Shown: one piece after another, positions 12,022-25,000 of the stretch
Numbering within the stretch: the stretch's first letter is position 1
How the letters are laid out: each line of letters starts with the position of its first letter
Source of the DNA: Ecdyonurus torrentis
Taxonomy: Eukaryota > Arthropoda > Insecta > Ephemeroptera > Heptageniidae
DNA: 64,000 nt
NCBI GenBank assembly: GCA_949318235.1
Contig: OX439132.1
Location: 28,665,243 to 28,729,242, forward strand
Reading direction: 5' to 3'
The notes under the pieces: model-generated
The model's database searches: none
What the model saw: the letters and a program-made list of their open reading frames with translations, nothing else
Told to the model about the DNA's origin: nothing
Translations under genes and position numbers: made by a program

Positions 12022-14694
12022 GTTTAGGGCTTCATAGTGTGTTAGCCAGGGAAATTATTTGGGATAAATTCCATATTATTGTCTGAGATTAGCCTACAAG
12101 TTCTCACCTCTGCTCTTGCAGTGTTGCTTGTATCTCTGTGAGTCTAACAATGGATCTGGCCGTCTTCAGCTCAGCTGAAACCTTGGTGCATTGCAAGCTG
12201 CCCATTATATAAGCCTCGTCACTCAGCTTCTGTGCCTGATATAAAGAAACATACAAGGTTTAGGTTTACTTCACTTCTTTAAGGAATAGTTAGAAACATT
12301 TATGATCAGCCACTTATTGGTACTTCATCTAAAATTATTGCTATTATTAGACTTTGTAATAGCAAGTCATTAGTAACTGTAAAAGAAACCCCAGCTATCA
12401 TTAGGTTTTGTTGTATTTGATACTGCAAGTTAAATGGAACTGATTTTTTATATTTTTGTAGTTGTTGAAATATCAGTCACTGACCCCTCACCTTAAAACC
12501 TATTTATATTATTACAATGAACAAGAAATCCATAGTAACTCATTAGTGTGCAAGACTTACCTGTTTCTCAAGGACGTCTGCTGGCATGCCTCTGACATGG
12601 TTTACAAGGTCATCTCTGTAGAAGTTTGCGAGGCTAGGTGTAAGGTTAGGGCCCTGAGGTCGTAGAGCATGCAGAGAGCTGCCCCCTGCAAGACTCTGTA
12701 GCGAGCTCAGGCTACTAGGAGGACTGCTCACTGAAACACAAACATACTCTTCAGCATACCAATTTAAATGTCTTTTAAAATCTTATAGTCCCATGTCAAA
12801 CTGAAGAATTTTATGAACAAGTAAAAATTTAGCACGACCCTTGCTGTTTTTCTCCATCTTATCATATCCAACCACAATGATTTACTTTCTTTAATTTATT
12901 TTAAAGAAAAGGATAGAAAAACCAGCAAGGGCCTTACCACAGTAGAAGTTCTATGGAGAGGTCGAGGTCTTGCATGGCACAGTATAATGTTATAAAAGTT
13001 TCTTTATAACTGAGAGCTTTCGTCATATGATAATGACATTATCAATCAAAAATTTTCTCTTTTGATTGATAATGTCATTATCATATGACGAAAGCTCTCA
13101 GTTATAAAGAAACTTTTATAACATTATACTGTGCCATGCAAGACCTCGACCTCTCCATAGAACTTCTACTGTGGTAAGGCCCTTGCTGGTTTTTCTATCC
13201 TTTTCTTTATCATTGATCCTAACCGCGATGGTTTTTTCCTTAAATTGATTAATTTATTTTACTCAAGTAAAAATGAAACATGCAATGTCCTTTAAAAGCA
13301 ATGTAAAATGTGAAATCTACAATAACGTTAATCATGTACAGCTCTGGCCAAAAGGTTAAGAACAGGGCAGCGGCAGCTGCTGCATTTCTCACAAAGATAG
13401 TAGAGTGTGGTTGCGGGTTGCCTTAGAAAATTGTTCTCAAACTTTTGGCCAGAGCTGTACACCTCTGAAATAAAGTAGAAGAATGGAGCTATGGCGGCGG
13501 CTGCAATTTCTCATAAGTTAGCATATTGTGGTTTTGGGTTGCCAATACACATTGTTCTCAACTTTTTGTCCAGAAGCACACATAAATTTAATAATAATAA
13601 AAATAACAATTTTTATTTTTACCATTCATGCAGCCTAAGGAACAGTAAATAAATTAAGGTAAATTAGTACCAACAGACGGTAAAGTTAAAATCATAATGA
13701 AAGTTTTATTTTAAAGGACTAGTAAATGCTACCTATTTACCCTATTGTTTATACGTTCATCATGTAGACTACAATGAGAGCAGTAAAAATATGTATCACA
13801 ATAATTTTTATTATTTTTCTTTCGTGGTGTTTTGAGGGTGTTAAGAAAATGTCTTAGCAGTTATGAGTCATACTAAACCAAGTCAGGGGAAACGTTCCCC
13901 TCATTTCATATCTCAGAATATTCAGAGTGGGGCGCAACCAATATTGCGCAGAGCTGTTGTTCCGTTGCGCGTTGCTGAATCAGTGGGAAAAAGTTTGAAA
14001 GTTTTTTTGGAATGAGCTAATCTTACGGAACGCTCGGTGCTTTTAAAGTAAATATTAAAGCATATTAAAGCATTACTAGTTCATAATCCAATATCAGAAG
14101 CAAAATTTTGGGTCGTAGGTTGCAATAACAAAACAAACAGACAAATAAATAAATGAATGAATAAATGAATAAATAAATAAACGAATAAACTCATAAATAA
14201 GAATAATAAATGAATGAAGTAATGCAAAGAGCGCACGGTTTATGCTTATAATATTTACTTTGAAAGCACCGAGCGTTTTGTAAGATTAGCCCATTCCAAA
14301 AAAACTTTCAAACTTTTTCCCACTGATTCAGCAACGCGCAACGGAGCAACAGCTCCGCGCAATATTGGTTGCGCCCCACTCTGAATATTCTGAGATATGA
14401 AATGAGGGGAACGTTTCCCCTGACTTGGTTTAGTATGACTCATAACTCATAACTGCTAAGACATTTTCTTAATACCCTCAAAACACCACGAAAGAAAAAA
14501 TAATAAAAATTATTGTGATACATATTTTTACTGCTCTCATTATAGTCTACATGATGAATGTATAAACAATAGGGTAAATAGGTAGCATTTACTAGTCCTT
14601 TAACCAATTAAATGTATAGAACTAAGATTTTAGGTTTACGATCAATACTGGTAGTGATGTTAATCACTAAAATTATGCAAATATAATTACAAAT

Positions 14695-14731
<37 letters not shown>

Positions 14732-15687
14732 TTTGAGATAGTAGCAGTTAAAATTTAGTTTGGTTCCTTATTTTGATTACAGTAATACAAAATAACATTA
14801 ACTATGATTACATAGTTGTGTACATCATCATCATAGTGCTCACCTTTTCTTGCATCAACGTAGTCCTGACTCTCCGAATGTGTAGGCGTTGGTGGTCCCT
14901 CTCCTAAGTTTGCGTTGTTGGAGGTGTCCACTTTAAGTGGCTGCATTTGTGATGCGGGGTGAGAGTTAGCATTGTCATAATTAGAAGCCCCAGGCTCCAT
15001 GGACACCTGTCGAGACAACATGATGGCCGTCTGTATCGTCTGCAGCGCCTTCTGCGGCGAGAGCTCTGCTTGGTCCAGACCCTTATTTCCTGTGATTTGC
15101 GAGAGGAGACGCAGACTGGCTAACGACATTGACGACGAGGTAGGCGTGGAGGAAGGGCTCGCCTGAGGAGCTTGCTGTTGCTGCTGTTGTTGAGGGGGCT
15201 GAGATGGGGTGAGAGGAGGCTTTGAGGGCTGGAAACACTGTCGCTGAGGGGTACACGTCGAGGGGGGAGGGTGAGACACTAACCGGGGCAACATATTGGA
15301 CCCACTACCGCCCGCCACCGAGGTGGAGGCGTGGGGGTGAGAGGAGTGAGAGTGGTGGTGATGATCTGTCGAAGCAGTAGGAGTGCGAGAATACGAAGTC
15401 TCTGATGTAGGAGTGCTGTCGCCAGGAGATATATCCATGTCTTGTGACTCTGAAACATACAAAGCTCCTTGTTCAACACACAGATCATACAAAGTCTCTC
15501 AAACAAACAAGTTTGACTCAATTATAAATAGACTAAATGTTGAAAACACAGTAATTAGTATTGGTATTAGTTTATTAGAGGTTTGCATCTCTGAAATTAT
15601 TTTGACCCAACACTTTTTTTTTTATGTTACTTGAAACTCAATTGTAAAAACTACCTTAGATAACATTAAAAATTGTTATCAGTTACT

Positions 15688-15737
<50 letters not shown>

Positions 15738-16021
15738 ATGAAAAAGACATGAGATGGAGTAAAATTTTGTAATTCAAAGTTATTAATTGTAGTTGGGCAA
15801 ATTAGTTACACCCCCCCCCCCCCTTCATTTTTACATATTACTGTGGGGAAAAAATATTGAAATATCACATCACTGGAGTCCAGTATCTCATTCTTAACCT
15901 TTCTAAAGTACCAAACAAGAAAGTGTGTCCATAAATTATACATTATAGAGGATAATTTATCTTTAATTGCATTGTGGATTAATATTACGCAATTTTCATT
16001 GTTTTGTTTCTTGATAATAAC

Positions 16022-16055
<34 letters not shown>

Positions 16056-19000
16056 AGAATTGATGCTGAAATGTGGAACTTACATGTGCACCTATCTTAT
16101 ACACATGGCTAGAGAGCGCAAAAATAGTCTTATCATTTTGACAAAATAGTCGACCATGTAGTCGATTATTTGTAATGCAAATAGTCGATTTTATACAAAG
16201 AAGTCGAAAAAATTCGATTTTTTATATATAGAAAGTTATACAAATATAGAATGATTAAAAAAACAAAAGATTTTGTGAGTAAAAAATAATTTCATTTAAA
16301 GTTAAACAGAAATTTTAGTATCTAAATACTCAAAATGGCCGAGCGTATGTCCTTATCTTGTATGTAGTATTTTGTTTTGCTAATTTTCAATTTTTGGCAG
16401 ATTTTTTTTAAATTTATTGAATCAATATTATAATTTTTTTTTTAGTATAATATATTTTTATAAAAAATATTATAATTTCAAATAATTTGATGTTTTTACA
16501 AGAATTTTCCTTAATGTAAAAAAAAAATTGAAAAATATTCGACAAATAGTCTATTTTTTGTGAAATAGTCGAAAACAGTTGATTTTTTTTATTGGTTTAG
16601 AATGTGCAATTTGTTGATATCGGTGAAGATATGAAATAAAACTAGCAATAGTCGACATAATGAAAATAGCCAAAAACTATTTTTGCGCCCTCTACACATG
16701 ACAAAATATTGTCTATTCAAGCAAGCTGAGCTATGATTGCATCACTCACCGTCCAAATGCTTCCTCCTGTCGTGCAGCTCGTCGTCTCTGTTGCTCGACG
16801 ACTGGTTGTTAGAGTTCCAATAGCTCGAGTCCCTTTCTGTTTGTCGACTCGAGCTTGATTTGTGATCCCTCGTACTGCCCGCCATGCTCCTCGAGTTGGA
16901 ATGTTTATCATGTGCTGTAAACATGCAACATCAACACTAGCTCTTCACACTTTGGAACTCCCAAAAACTAGCTAACTGCCATGTAAAGGAATAACTATGT
17001 TAAAAAATGTCCCAATTATTGCTGTGCTATTATTTATAGCAAAGATTTCCTGTTATGAAGAATTTCCTTGCTGCTTGCACATTATTACCTAAAAAGTTTA
17101 TTTTATTACTTTTTTTTTATTATTATTTATAGCACATCTATTTTTACAAAAATTAAAATACAAAAAAAAAATAATGCTAAGCCAACATTATCAGCTATCA
17201 TTTACTTAAAACTCCCCCATCCCCTTTCCTTATGAACTGATGTTTCATTATTATTTGGTTTGGTGTTGATTAGCAGAATTAACTTAAGCTCTCAGATCTG
17301 CTAACTGCCAATGATGCAAGTTACCAATATTTTACCCAAAAACAACAATATTATCCCCTTGCTTTTTCCTAGACTTGCAATTTCCTAACAATTGATTTTT
17401 TTCTGGGCAGCCAATAGACACTCACACACTCAAGGTCGTTAAAAAGAGGAGGCTCTAAATGGGAAAATTTTAACTGCTCTCTTATTGAAGGCACTCTTGC
17501 AGGTTTATAAGCGATGACAAACTGTGCAATTCATTAGGAAATACAAACTATTTTGATTTGAATATATATCGCCAAAGAAAATAATGGGAAACCAACAAGT
17601 GCTTTTACACCATGCAGTCTTTAGATAGGTGAAGATCTTGACGGCACAGTTAACACCACAAATATTCACATTGATTACAATGTTTCAAGTGTGAAACATT
17701 GAAGGGTGAAACTCTTCTTCAATTGCTTAGTGTTAGAGGATTACTAAGCAACTCAACAAGAGGGCTGCCACTCTCGTTAATATTTGTGTGAACTGTGCTA
17801 GCATGATCTTCAACTACCTTCAGACTTCACAAAAGGTAAGGCATTTGTCGATTTCCCTATTCTTTCTTTTCTAATAAACATGTTATTGTGTTATTGTATG
17901 TGAAGACTTACTTGAGCCCCTAGAGCTGCTACTACTGCTGTAGTTTCTGTCGAGGTCGCGGTCCTTGATGCCACGACTCCTCTCGCGCTCCAGCCAGTCC
18001 CGCGGCTTCTCCCACTGAGACACCTCCGTCTTGCAGTTGTAGTAGTACTTCTTGCCAGAGGAGCTGATGTGCTCAGACCAGTCGCCGACGCGTACCCCAC
18101 GCTCTCTGTCGTCGCGCTTCTCCTGAAACAAACCACCTCACTCATCGACTTGCTTCTGGCAGAGACTACACTACACATGTTTTTGAAAGAAATACAATAA
18201 GGCATCTAAATCTTAACCAATAAGAATTATGATTTTGGCTTTACAAATTATTCACAATTTTTAACAACTAATTTTAATAATCTTTACATTTCATTTGCTT
18301 TGACACATTAAAAATATGTTCCATGGTGATAATTTTGTTAACAAAAAGTAGCAAAACCTAATAATAAAGCTAGTTTTTCTACAACAATGTAATAAAAATA
18401 AATAAATAATGCTGAGAAATAGACAATGTTATTATGTATTCCAAACATGCACTTATAATTTTCAATGCTCAAAAAGCTAGAAGAGCTTCTTATGAGACAC
18501 GATATTGTATGATTACCCACCTCAACATTGCTTCGGTCATGGTTGCTCCTATATTCCGAGTCCCTGCTTTCTCGGCTTCTCTTATCCTTCGGCGACCTTG
18601 CACAATCTGGAACACACAGAGGAGACCTTGTTGTGAATACAAGACTTCATGATAATGTCACTCCCATGTAATGATGTTAAATATAGCAAACTTTTGATGA
18701 ATGGAAGTCTCAAGGAACATGGTGCAAATGATGAAATAAAGTGGAGCCAAAAGCAGGACTTAACTTCAATAAATCAAAAGTTAACAATTGTAACACCTTT
18801 AAAAATAAACCATCAGTTTAATTGCTGTCATGATTTAAATCAATTAGATGATGTTGAATAATCGTTAGCACAGAATTGACAAGTAAAATAATAGATAAGA
18901 CCCTAGGTCTTTGTTCAAGTCTTTTGCCTGGATGAAAAGATTAAAACCAAGAAAAGTACATAAATAACATGCTGAAAACAAGAAGCAAATATTTTGTGGT

Positions 19001-22000
19001 GTACAAGATACTGCAGTATTCATTAAGACATCATATTTAATAATTTGCATTTTCTTAATCTAATGGAACTATTCATAACTATTCCTTGGACTAAACTAAG
19101 CAACCGAAGCCATCAAGATTTTCACCTCACTATGGACATCATTGTGGCAAGGGGCTTTTTTGTTCCCCCCCCCCCTTCTTCTTCTTCTTCTTCTTCTTAA
19201 TTGATACTATATATTGATGTTTATCCGTCAAAGTGAACAAACTACACTTAACAAATTTTATTCAAAATGACCTATCTACACTTTACAAACTTCCAAGTTG
19301 TCCCATCTAGTTCTCCTGTTAAAACACGTAGGAGCGCCAAACGTAGATCGTCCATTTTGAGTGAAATTTGTAAAGTGCAGTTTGTTCACTTCGAAAGGTA
19401 AACATTGATATATATCGACTTTTACGGATAGTAAACGGCCACCAGGATTTTTGTATTTTTCAACTTTACATCGTAATATCACCACAGTACGACTTTTGAA
19501 AAAAATTAAGACCAACACTCTCGTGATGTGCACATATCGGACAGTAAATGTGTAAAGTTGCAAATTTTTATTGCTGATGATAACTTCGCTAATAATTAAT
19601 TAGTCATAAGAAACACTGATTTGGCACTTAATTTTTTTTAATCGAGGACTTTACAGGTGAGTTATCTATATAACCAATAGTGACAAAAATTTCTTACTTG
19701 ATGAAGAGAGTAAACAAATGTTACTTGTAAATGTAAAATTGTTAAAATAATTCGCAAACCACTCCTTTCTACCCCCTTAGCAAATAAATGGCAAAAAGCG
19801 TAAACTTGGATTCGCTGAAGTTATAAAGATGAAAATTAGTTTCAGAGTAGACAGTAGCCTAAGTAAAACAACTCAAATAAAAAATGTGGGATATTTTTAT
19901 TTTTAGCAACGTTGCAATTTTTTTTTAACCCGGGAGACCTGAATGTAGGCAACCTGCAACACACGAAATCTATAAAAAAATTCAAATCTTCTTAAAAAAT
20001 AAAAAATTCATACATTTTTTATTTAAGTTGTTTTACTTAGGCTACTGTCTACCCTGAGACTAATTTTCATCTTTATAACTTCAGCGAATCCAAGTTTACG
20101 CTTTTTGCCATTTATTTGCTAAGGGGGTGGAAAGGAGTGGTTTGCGAATTATTTTAACAATGTTACATTAACAAGTAACATTTGTTTACTCTGTTCATCA
20201 AGTAAGAAATTTTTGTCACTATTGGTTATATAGATAACTCACCTGTAAAGTCCTCGATTAAAAAAAATGAAGTGCCAAATCGGTGTTTCTTATGACTAAT
20301 TAATTATTAGCGAAGTTATCATCAGCAATAAAAATTTGCAACTTTACACATTTACTGTCCGATATGTGCACATCACGAGAGTGTTGGTCTTAATTTTTTT
20401 CCAAAGTCGTACTGTGCCGATATTATGATGTAAAGTTGAAAAATACAACAATCCTGGTGGCCGTTTACTATCCGTAAAAGTCGATATACTGGAATGGTTT
20501 ACAATTCTCTTAAGGGGCCGTGTATGTTGGTAATCCCCATAAACAAAGTACGGGAAATCGTATTTACGCCTTCAAATTGTCAATTTTGTATCTAGAAACT
20601 TGAAATTAGAGCATTAAATTGTAAATAAAATTCCGCTTTGAGCGGCGTTAACAAATTTTTTTAAAGATATGCAGGAAAAAAGATATTAATTATTCAAATA
20701 AGCAAATGAAAATTAATAGCTGTAGTAAGAATTTTCATAAGTTGGTACTTGGATTTATTTTCAGGTATAGGTATAGTAAAGTTGCAGTAAAAAGTAAGTG
20801 AAAAAAGAGAGATAAAAGGGATCAATGCTACCTGACAACACGACCCAATTATCTACGCGTCAATGATTTTAATAACTCGAGAAGTAATTTTCACAGTAAA
20901 TCAAATTTATTTTAGATGTTAGTTTTATTAAAAATCATGCATATTTCTTTTTTGATCGAAGTTCTAGCCATATTTTGAACTACCGTGATTTAAAAATAAT
21001 GAGTAGTATGTAATATTTTTTATTTGAATATATTACTTTAATATGAAGCTATAACTTCGATCAAAAAAGAAATATGCATGATTTTTAATAAAACTAACAT
21101 TTAAAATAAATTTGATTCACTGTGACTGTTACTTCGCAAGTTATCAAAATCATTGACCGTAAGATAATTGGGTCCCGTGTTGTCAGGTAGCAGGTAATCT
21201 CTTCTATTGAAACACTGCTCTTTGTTCACTTACTTTTTACTGCACTTTTTGACTTACAAAGGTGCAGCAGTGCTATTGTATTATATACAGTACGCAGACT
21301 TATTGACGACAGTAAATGTTACCACTAAAATAAATATACAACTTCACTAAAAAATTATCAAACTTTGAAATTAATTATAAAAAAATCTATTGATAATATA
21401 AAAATTTTATCAACAGGCCTCAAAGCGAAATTTTATGCTGATTACAGCATAATAAATTTCAGACATAATTACATCATATTCAGAGAGAGAGAGAGAACGT
21501 AAATACTAAACGTCTCTTTTGCATGCTAATCTTACGGTGACTGTTTCAACATACACGGTCCCTTAAACAAATCTTAGATTCATAACTAGAGACCAGATTT
21601 TGTATATGAAAATGATGATTACGCCTGCAAGTTTCATAGTTAGTCTTTTTGCTCCACAATCTACTGTATATTTATAAAACATATTGGCACTTCACAACTA
21701 AAAGCTTATAAATTATCATGCAAACTCATAGTAGGTTGTGGTGCACAAAAATAACTTACACTTTTTGCATGCACAACCACCATTTTTACCTAAAAATCCA
21801 GTCTCTATTTATATCTTTATCGATAACTTTACTTTCATCACTTGAAAATGGAAATTTGACCCTAAATATAGATCCAGTAAGATGATTAACTAAGGTTTTA
21901 GTGTGATTATGAAAATCCTGCAGAGTATGATGTTAAGAGTTTCTAAATGTTATCTGATGAGATCAACAAAACACCACTCAGTGAAATGTGAGCTGAGAGT

Positions 22001-25000
22001 TTGTATTTCTTGAGCTTTGTTTTTCTGTATGTTATATCAATCTTTTCTTCACTGTGAGTTCCTAGTATTGAACAAAAGTTATACATTTAACAGAATGAAA
22101 AGTGTGATATGACGGTTTGATCATGTGGAAACGATGTAGATTGCAATTTTTTTCCGTTACAGAGTGGATGGGAGGAGAGGTAGCGGCAGGCCTTTAACAT
22201 TATGGGCTGAATTGGTTGAAAGATGCTTGAAAAAGTAGAATGATACTAATAAGAAGATATGCAATACAAATTAGTGACAGTAGTTGTAGAACATGACTTA
22301 TGAGTCGTGATGAGGCAAGGAAATAATGTTACAATAGAAAGTTGTGGAGATCAATCCCTATGTCAAAGAGAAGTGCTGTTTGCTTACTATGAAAGTTAAG
22401 TACACTACAATTACACAAGTACTGTAGCCCTATCAGATATTTTTATAATTTTTGTCATTGTTAAGAGGCCATGATTGCCATTTAAATGCATGTTATTTTA
22501 GTAAGGTTTTCATCAATACAGAAATAATTTGGTCAGAGTACTTGGTATATAGGGACTTTAGGTGAAAGGGATGTATAATATCATGATATGCATGTGTGTA
22601 ACTTTCTATCTATCAACAATTATGATAAAATGATAATAATAGAAATTACAAGTTTGACCTATTCACAGATGAAAAAGTTGATGCCATAGGGTGAACTAAA
22701 TCAATTAAAAGTTAATAGTAAATATATTTACAATACACAGATTACTACGTAAGTGGGACAAGGTGTTTGTTTTAAAGATAGGACTGAATGCTTGCTAGTA
22801 TTAGGCATTCTCAAATATTGCTTACATTTATATAACTGCTGTGCTTACTATGGTACCGTACGGTGGGGTGACTTTGGCCCTATGGGATGATTTTGTCACC
22901 CTGTTTTTAACCCACTAATTATTATAGAAATTTCATGATTCTAAAACTATGTTAAGTACACGGTCTCTACATTTCAGAATATAAAAATCATAACAATCTT
23001 ACAATAAATAGTGAATGAATAATGAGGTGGTCAAGTTGCCCCACCTAGTAGTAGCTAGTTTACTTGTTAAATGACATATTGCCTAGTTACTGAATTGCCA
23101 AATTTTCTGCTCCATGCTATAAAATTAGTTCCATATAAATCATTTAAACTGTTATTGTAACTATCTTAAAGATGTTCTACAGTAGTGCAGTTAGCTTTAA
23201 CCTAAGCAACAAAAAGATGAGTGTACACAGAAACTTAAACTCCTATTTTCAATTATATAGAAATATATTTTTTTTCTCGGTTAACTGTAAACTCCTCAAC
23301 CATACTAGAGAACACGTAATTTTACTGTAATTGTTTTTCTTTGTAAAAAAAAAAAAAAAAAAAAAAAAGAAGAAGAAGAAGAAGAAGCACTCATGGTAAT
23401 TTATAGCAGTGTTATATAAATATCGTTATTGTGCAAACATAAACATTTAACATCAACATAACAATGTGATACGTCTAAACTTGTTGCCGTAACAGTGAGT
23501 AAATATTATTTTAACTAGTTGTTATTATTTACATTTCACTTTAATTAGCATTAGAAAAGATGCAAGGAAGAACACTAAAGAAAGCGAGCAATGTAACAGC
23601 TAGTTTACACATCGAAAAAACAAAACTACGTAACTTGAAGTATATGTTTTGTGAAATATTTTTCTGTAATAATAGTGATAAAAAGTATCACAGTTACAAT
23701 CATGGAATGTTTTTGTGAAGATAAATGACATATTTCAAATTATGAACTAGTCTTAAGGGGGTAGGTGACCGACTGATATCTCGCAAACTAGGACGGTTGC
23801 GAATAATAATAATAACACAAAGTAAAGAAGAAATGTTACTTAAAAATTTAGTTATGTCAAACATGTGAAAACACGATCAAATATTTAAGTTATTACATTT
23901 TAAAGATAACATGTAAATGTGGAAATTTAAATTTGGGCGGGAAATTTTAGTCAAATTAGAAACTTTTTATACAATTAAAAATATCATTAAATTTTTTTTT
24001 TTTTTTGGTATAAAAAATATATTTTAAATTTACTTGATTTTATTTGAAAATTATAATGTTTGTTTTAGTGGAATTAAATCATGTACAAAAAATTATTGGG
24101 AAAATATAGTTCTTCTTTTAGCGATTTCCGGTCCAAGTCGGTCCCCCACCGCCTTAAGAATAGAAGGTTATGGAGGTTTATTACAAGTGATCAAGGTCAT
24201 GCTATGCTTTTTACTGCTGAGTTAAACACATGGGAAAAAAGGCATTAAAATATGAATGAGACGGAAAGTTTCCCTTGTTGAAGTATAAAATCATTATTAT
24301 TATTATTATTTTTATGAATACTTGTCAAAATATTTACTTTCAGTTCTTTCATAGTTAATAAAAAGAAAAGGATAGTAAAAAGCTTATCATTACACAGCTA
24401 TAATGCCGAATAATACACATAGCCTTTATGTGCACATAGGCGATAGAATAGAATGAAAGAAATGCCAAACATCGGGTCCGTCGCAATGATTGCAAATTAT
24501 TATTATGCATTTTTGTTAAGTTTCTTTTTATTTAGTATCAGTAACTGTGATGGTTTTTTCCAATTATATATTTTAGTTATTTCAGTGAGTACCGTAATTA
24601 TAGTTTAAATGTTAAAAGTTTTTATTGAAATTGGACATAGTCAAGAGAAAATGAAATTTGGTAATCTGCAGTTACTTGTGGTTGAATTTTTGCTCCCTGT
24701 CACATATTTTCAACCATCATCAAAAACTTATGAATGATTATAGCTTTGAATGAGCCATTCATAAAAACAACTCATCACACATTATATAACCCATGAAACT
24801 TAACAATTCATGTTGGTTTATACTATAAATCAACGGAAAGAAAATGGTTTAACACTTAAATTCCTCTGCATGGAATATTACATCACATGAAGTTTTTAGT
24901 TACACAAGTAATGGTATGGAAAATTGACTGCTTACTCTAGGTCGCAAAATAGAGAACAAATAGGGTAAAACCCAGAATAGTATATTGTAATTTATAAACT

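Noticed and set aside
14255..14443. 62-residue minus-strand frame [15 protein letters not shown] and onward
   Set aside because: It lies in one arm of the TTAA foldback element and its mirror occurs in the other arm. No homology is recognised.
15279..15634. Alternative frames across WAC exon 7
   Set aside because: They are shadows of the real exon, whose frame fits both neighbours and carries the Ser/Pro/Gln region typical of WAC.
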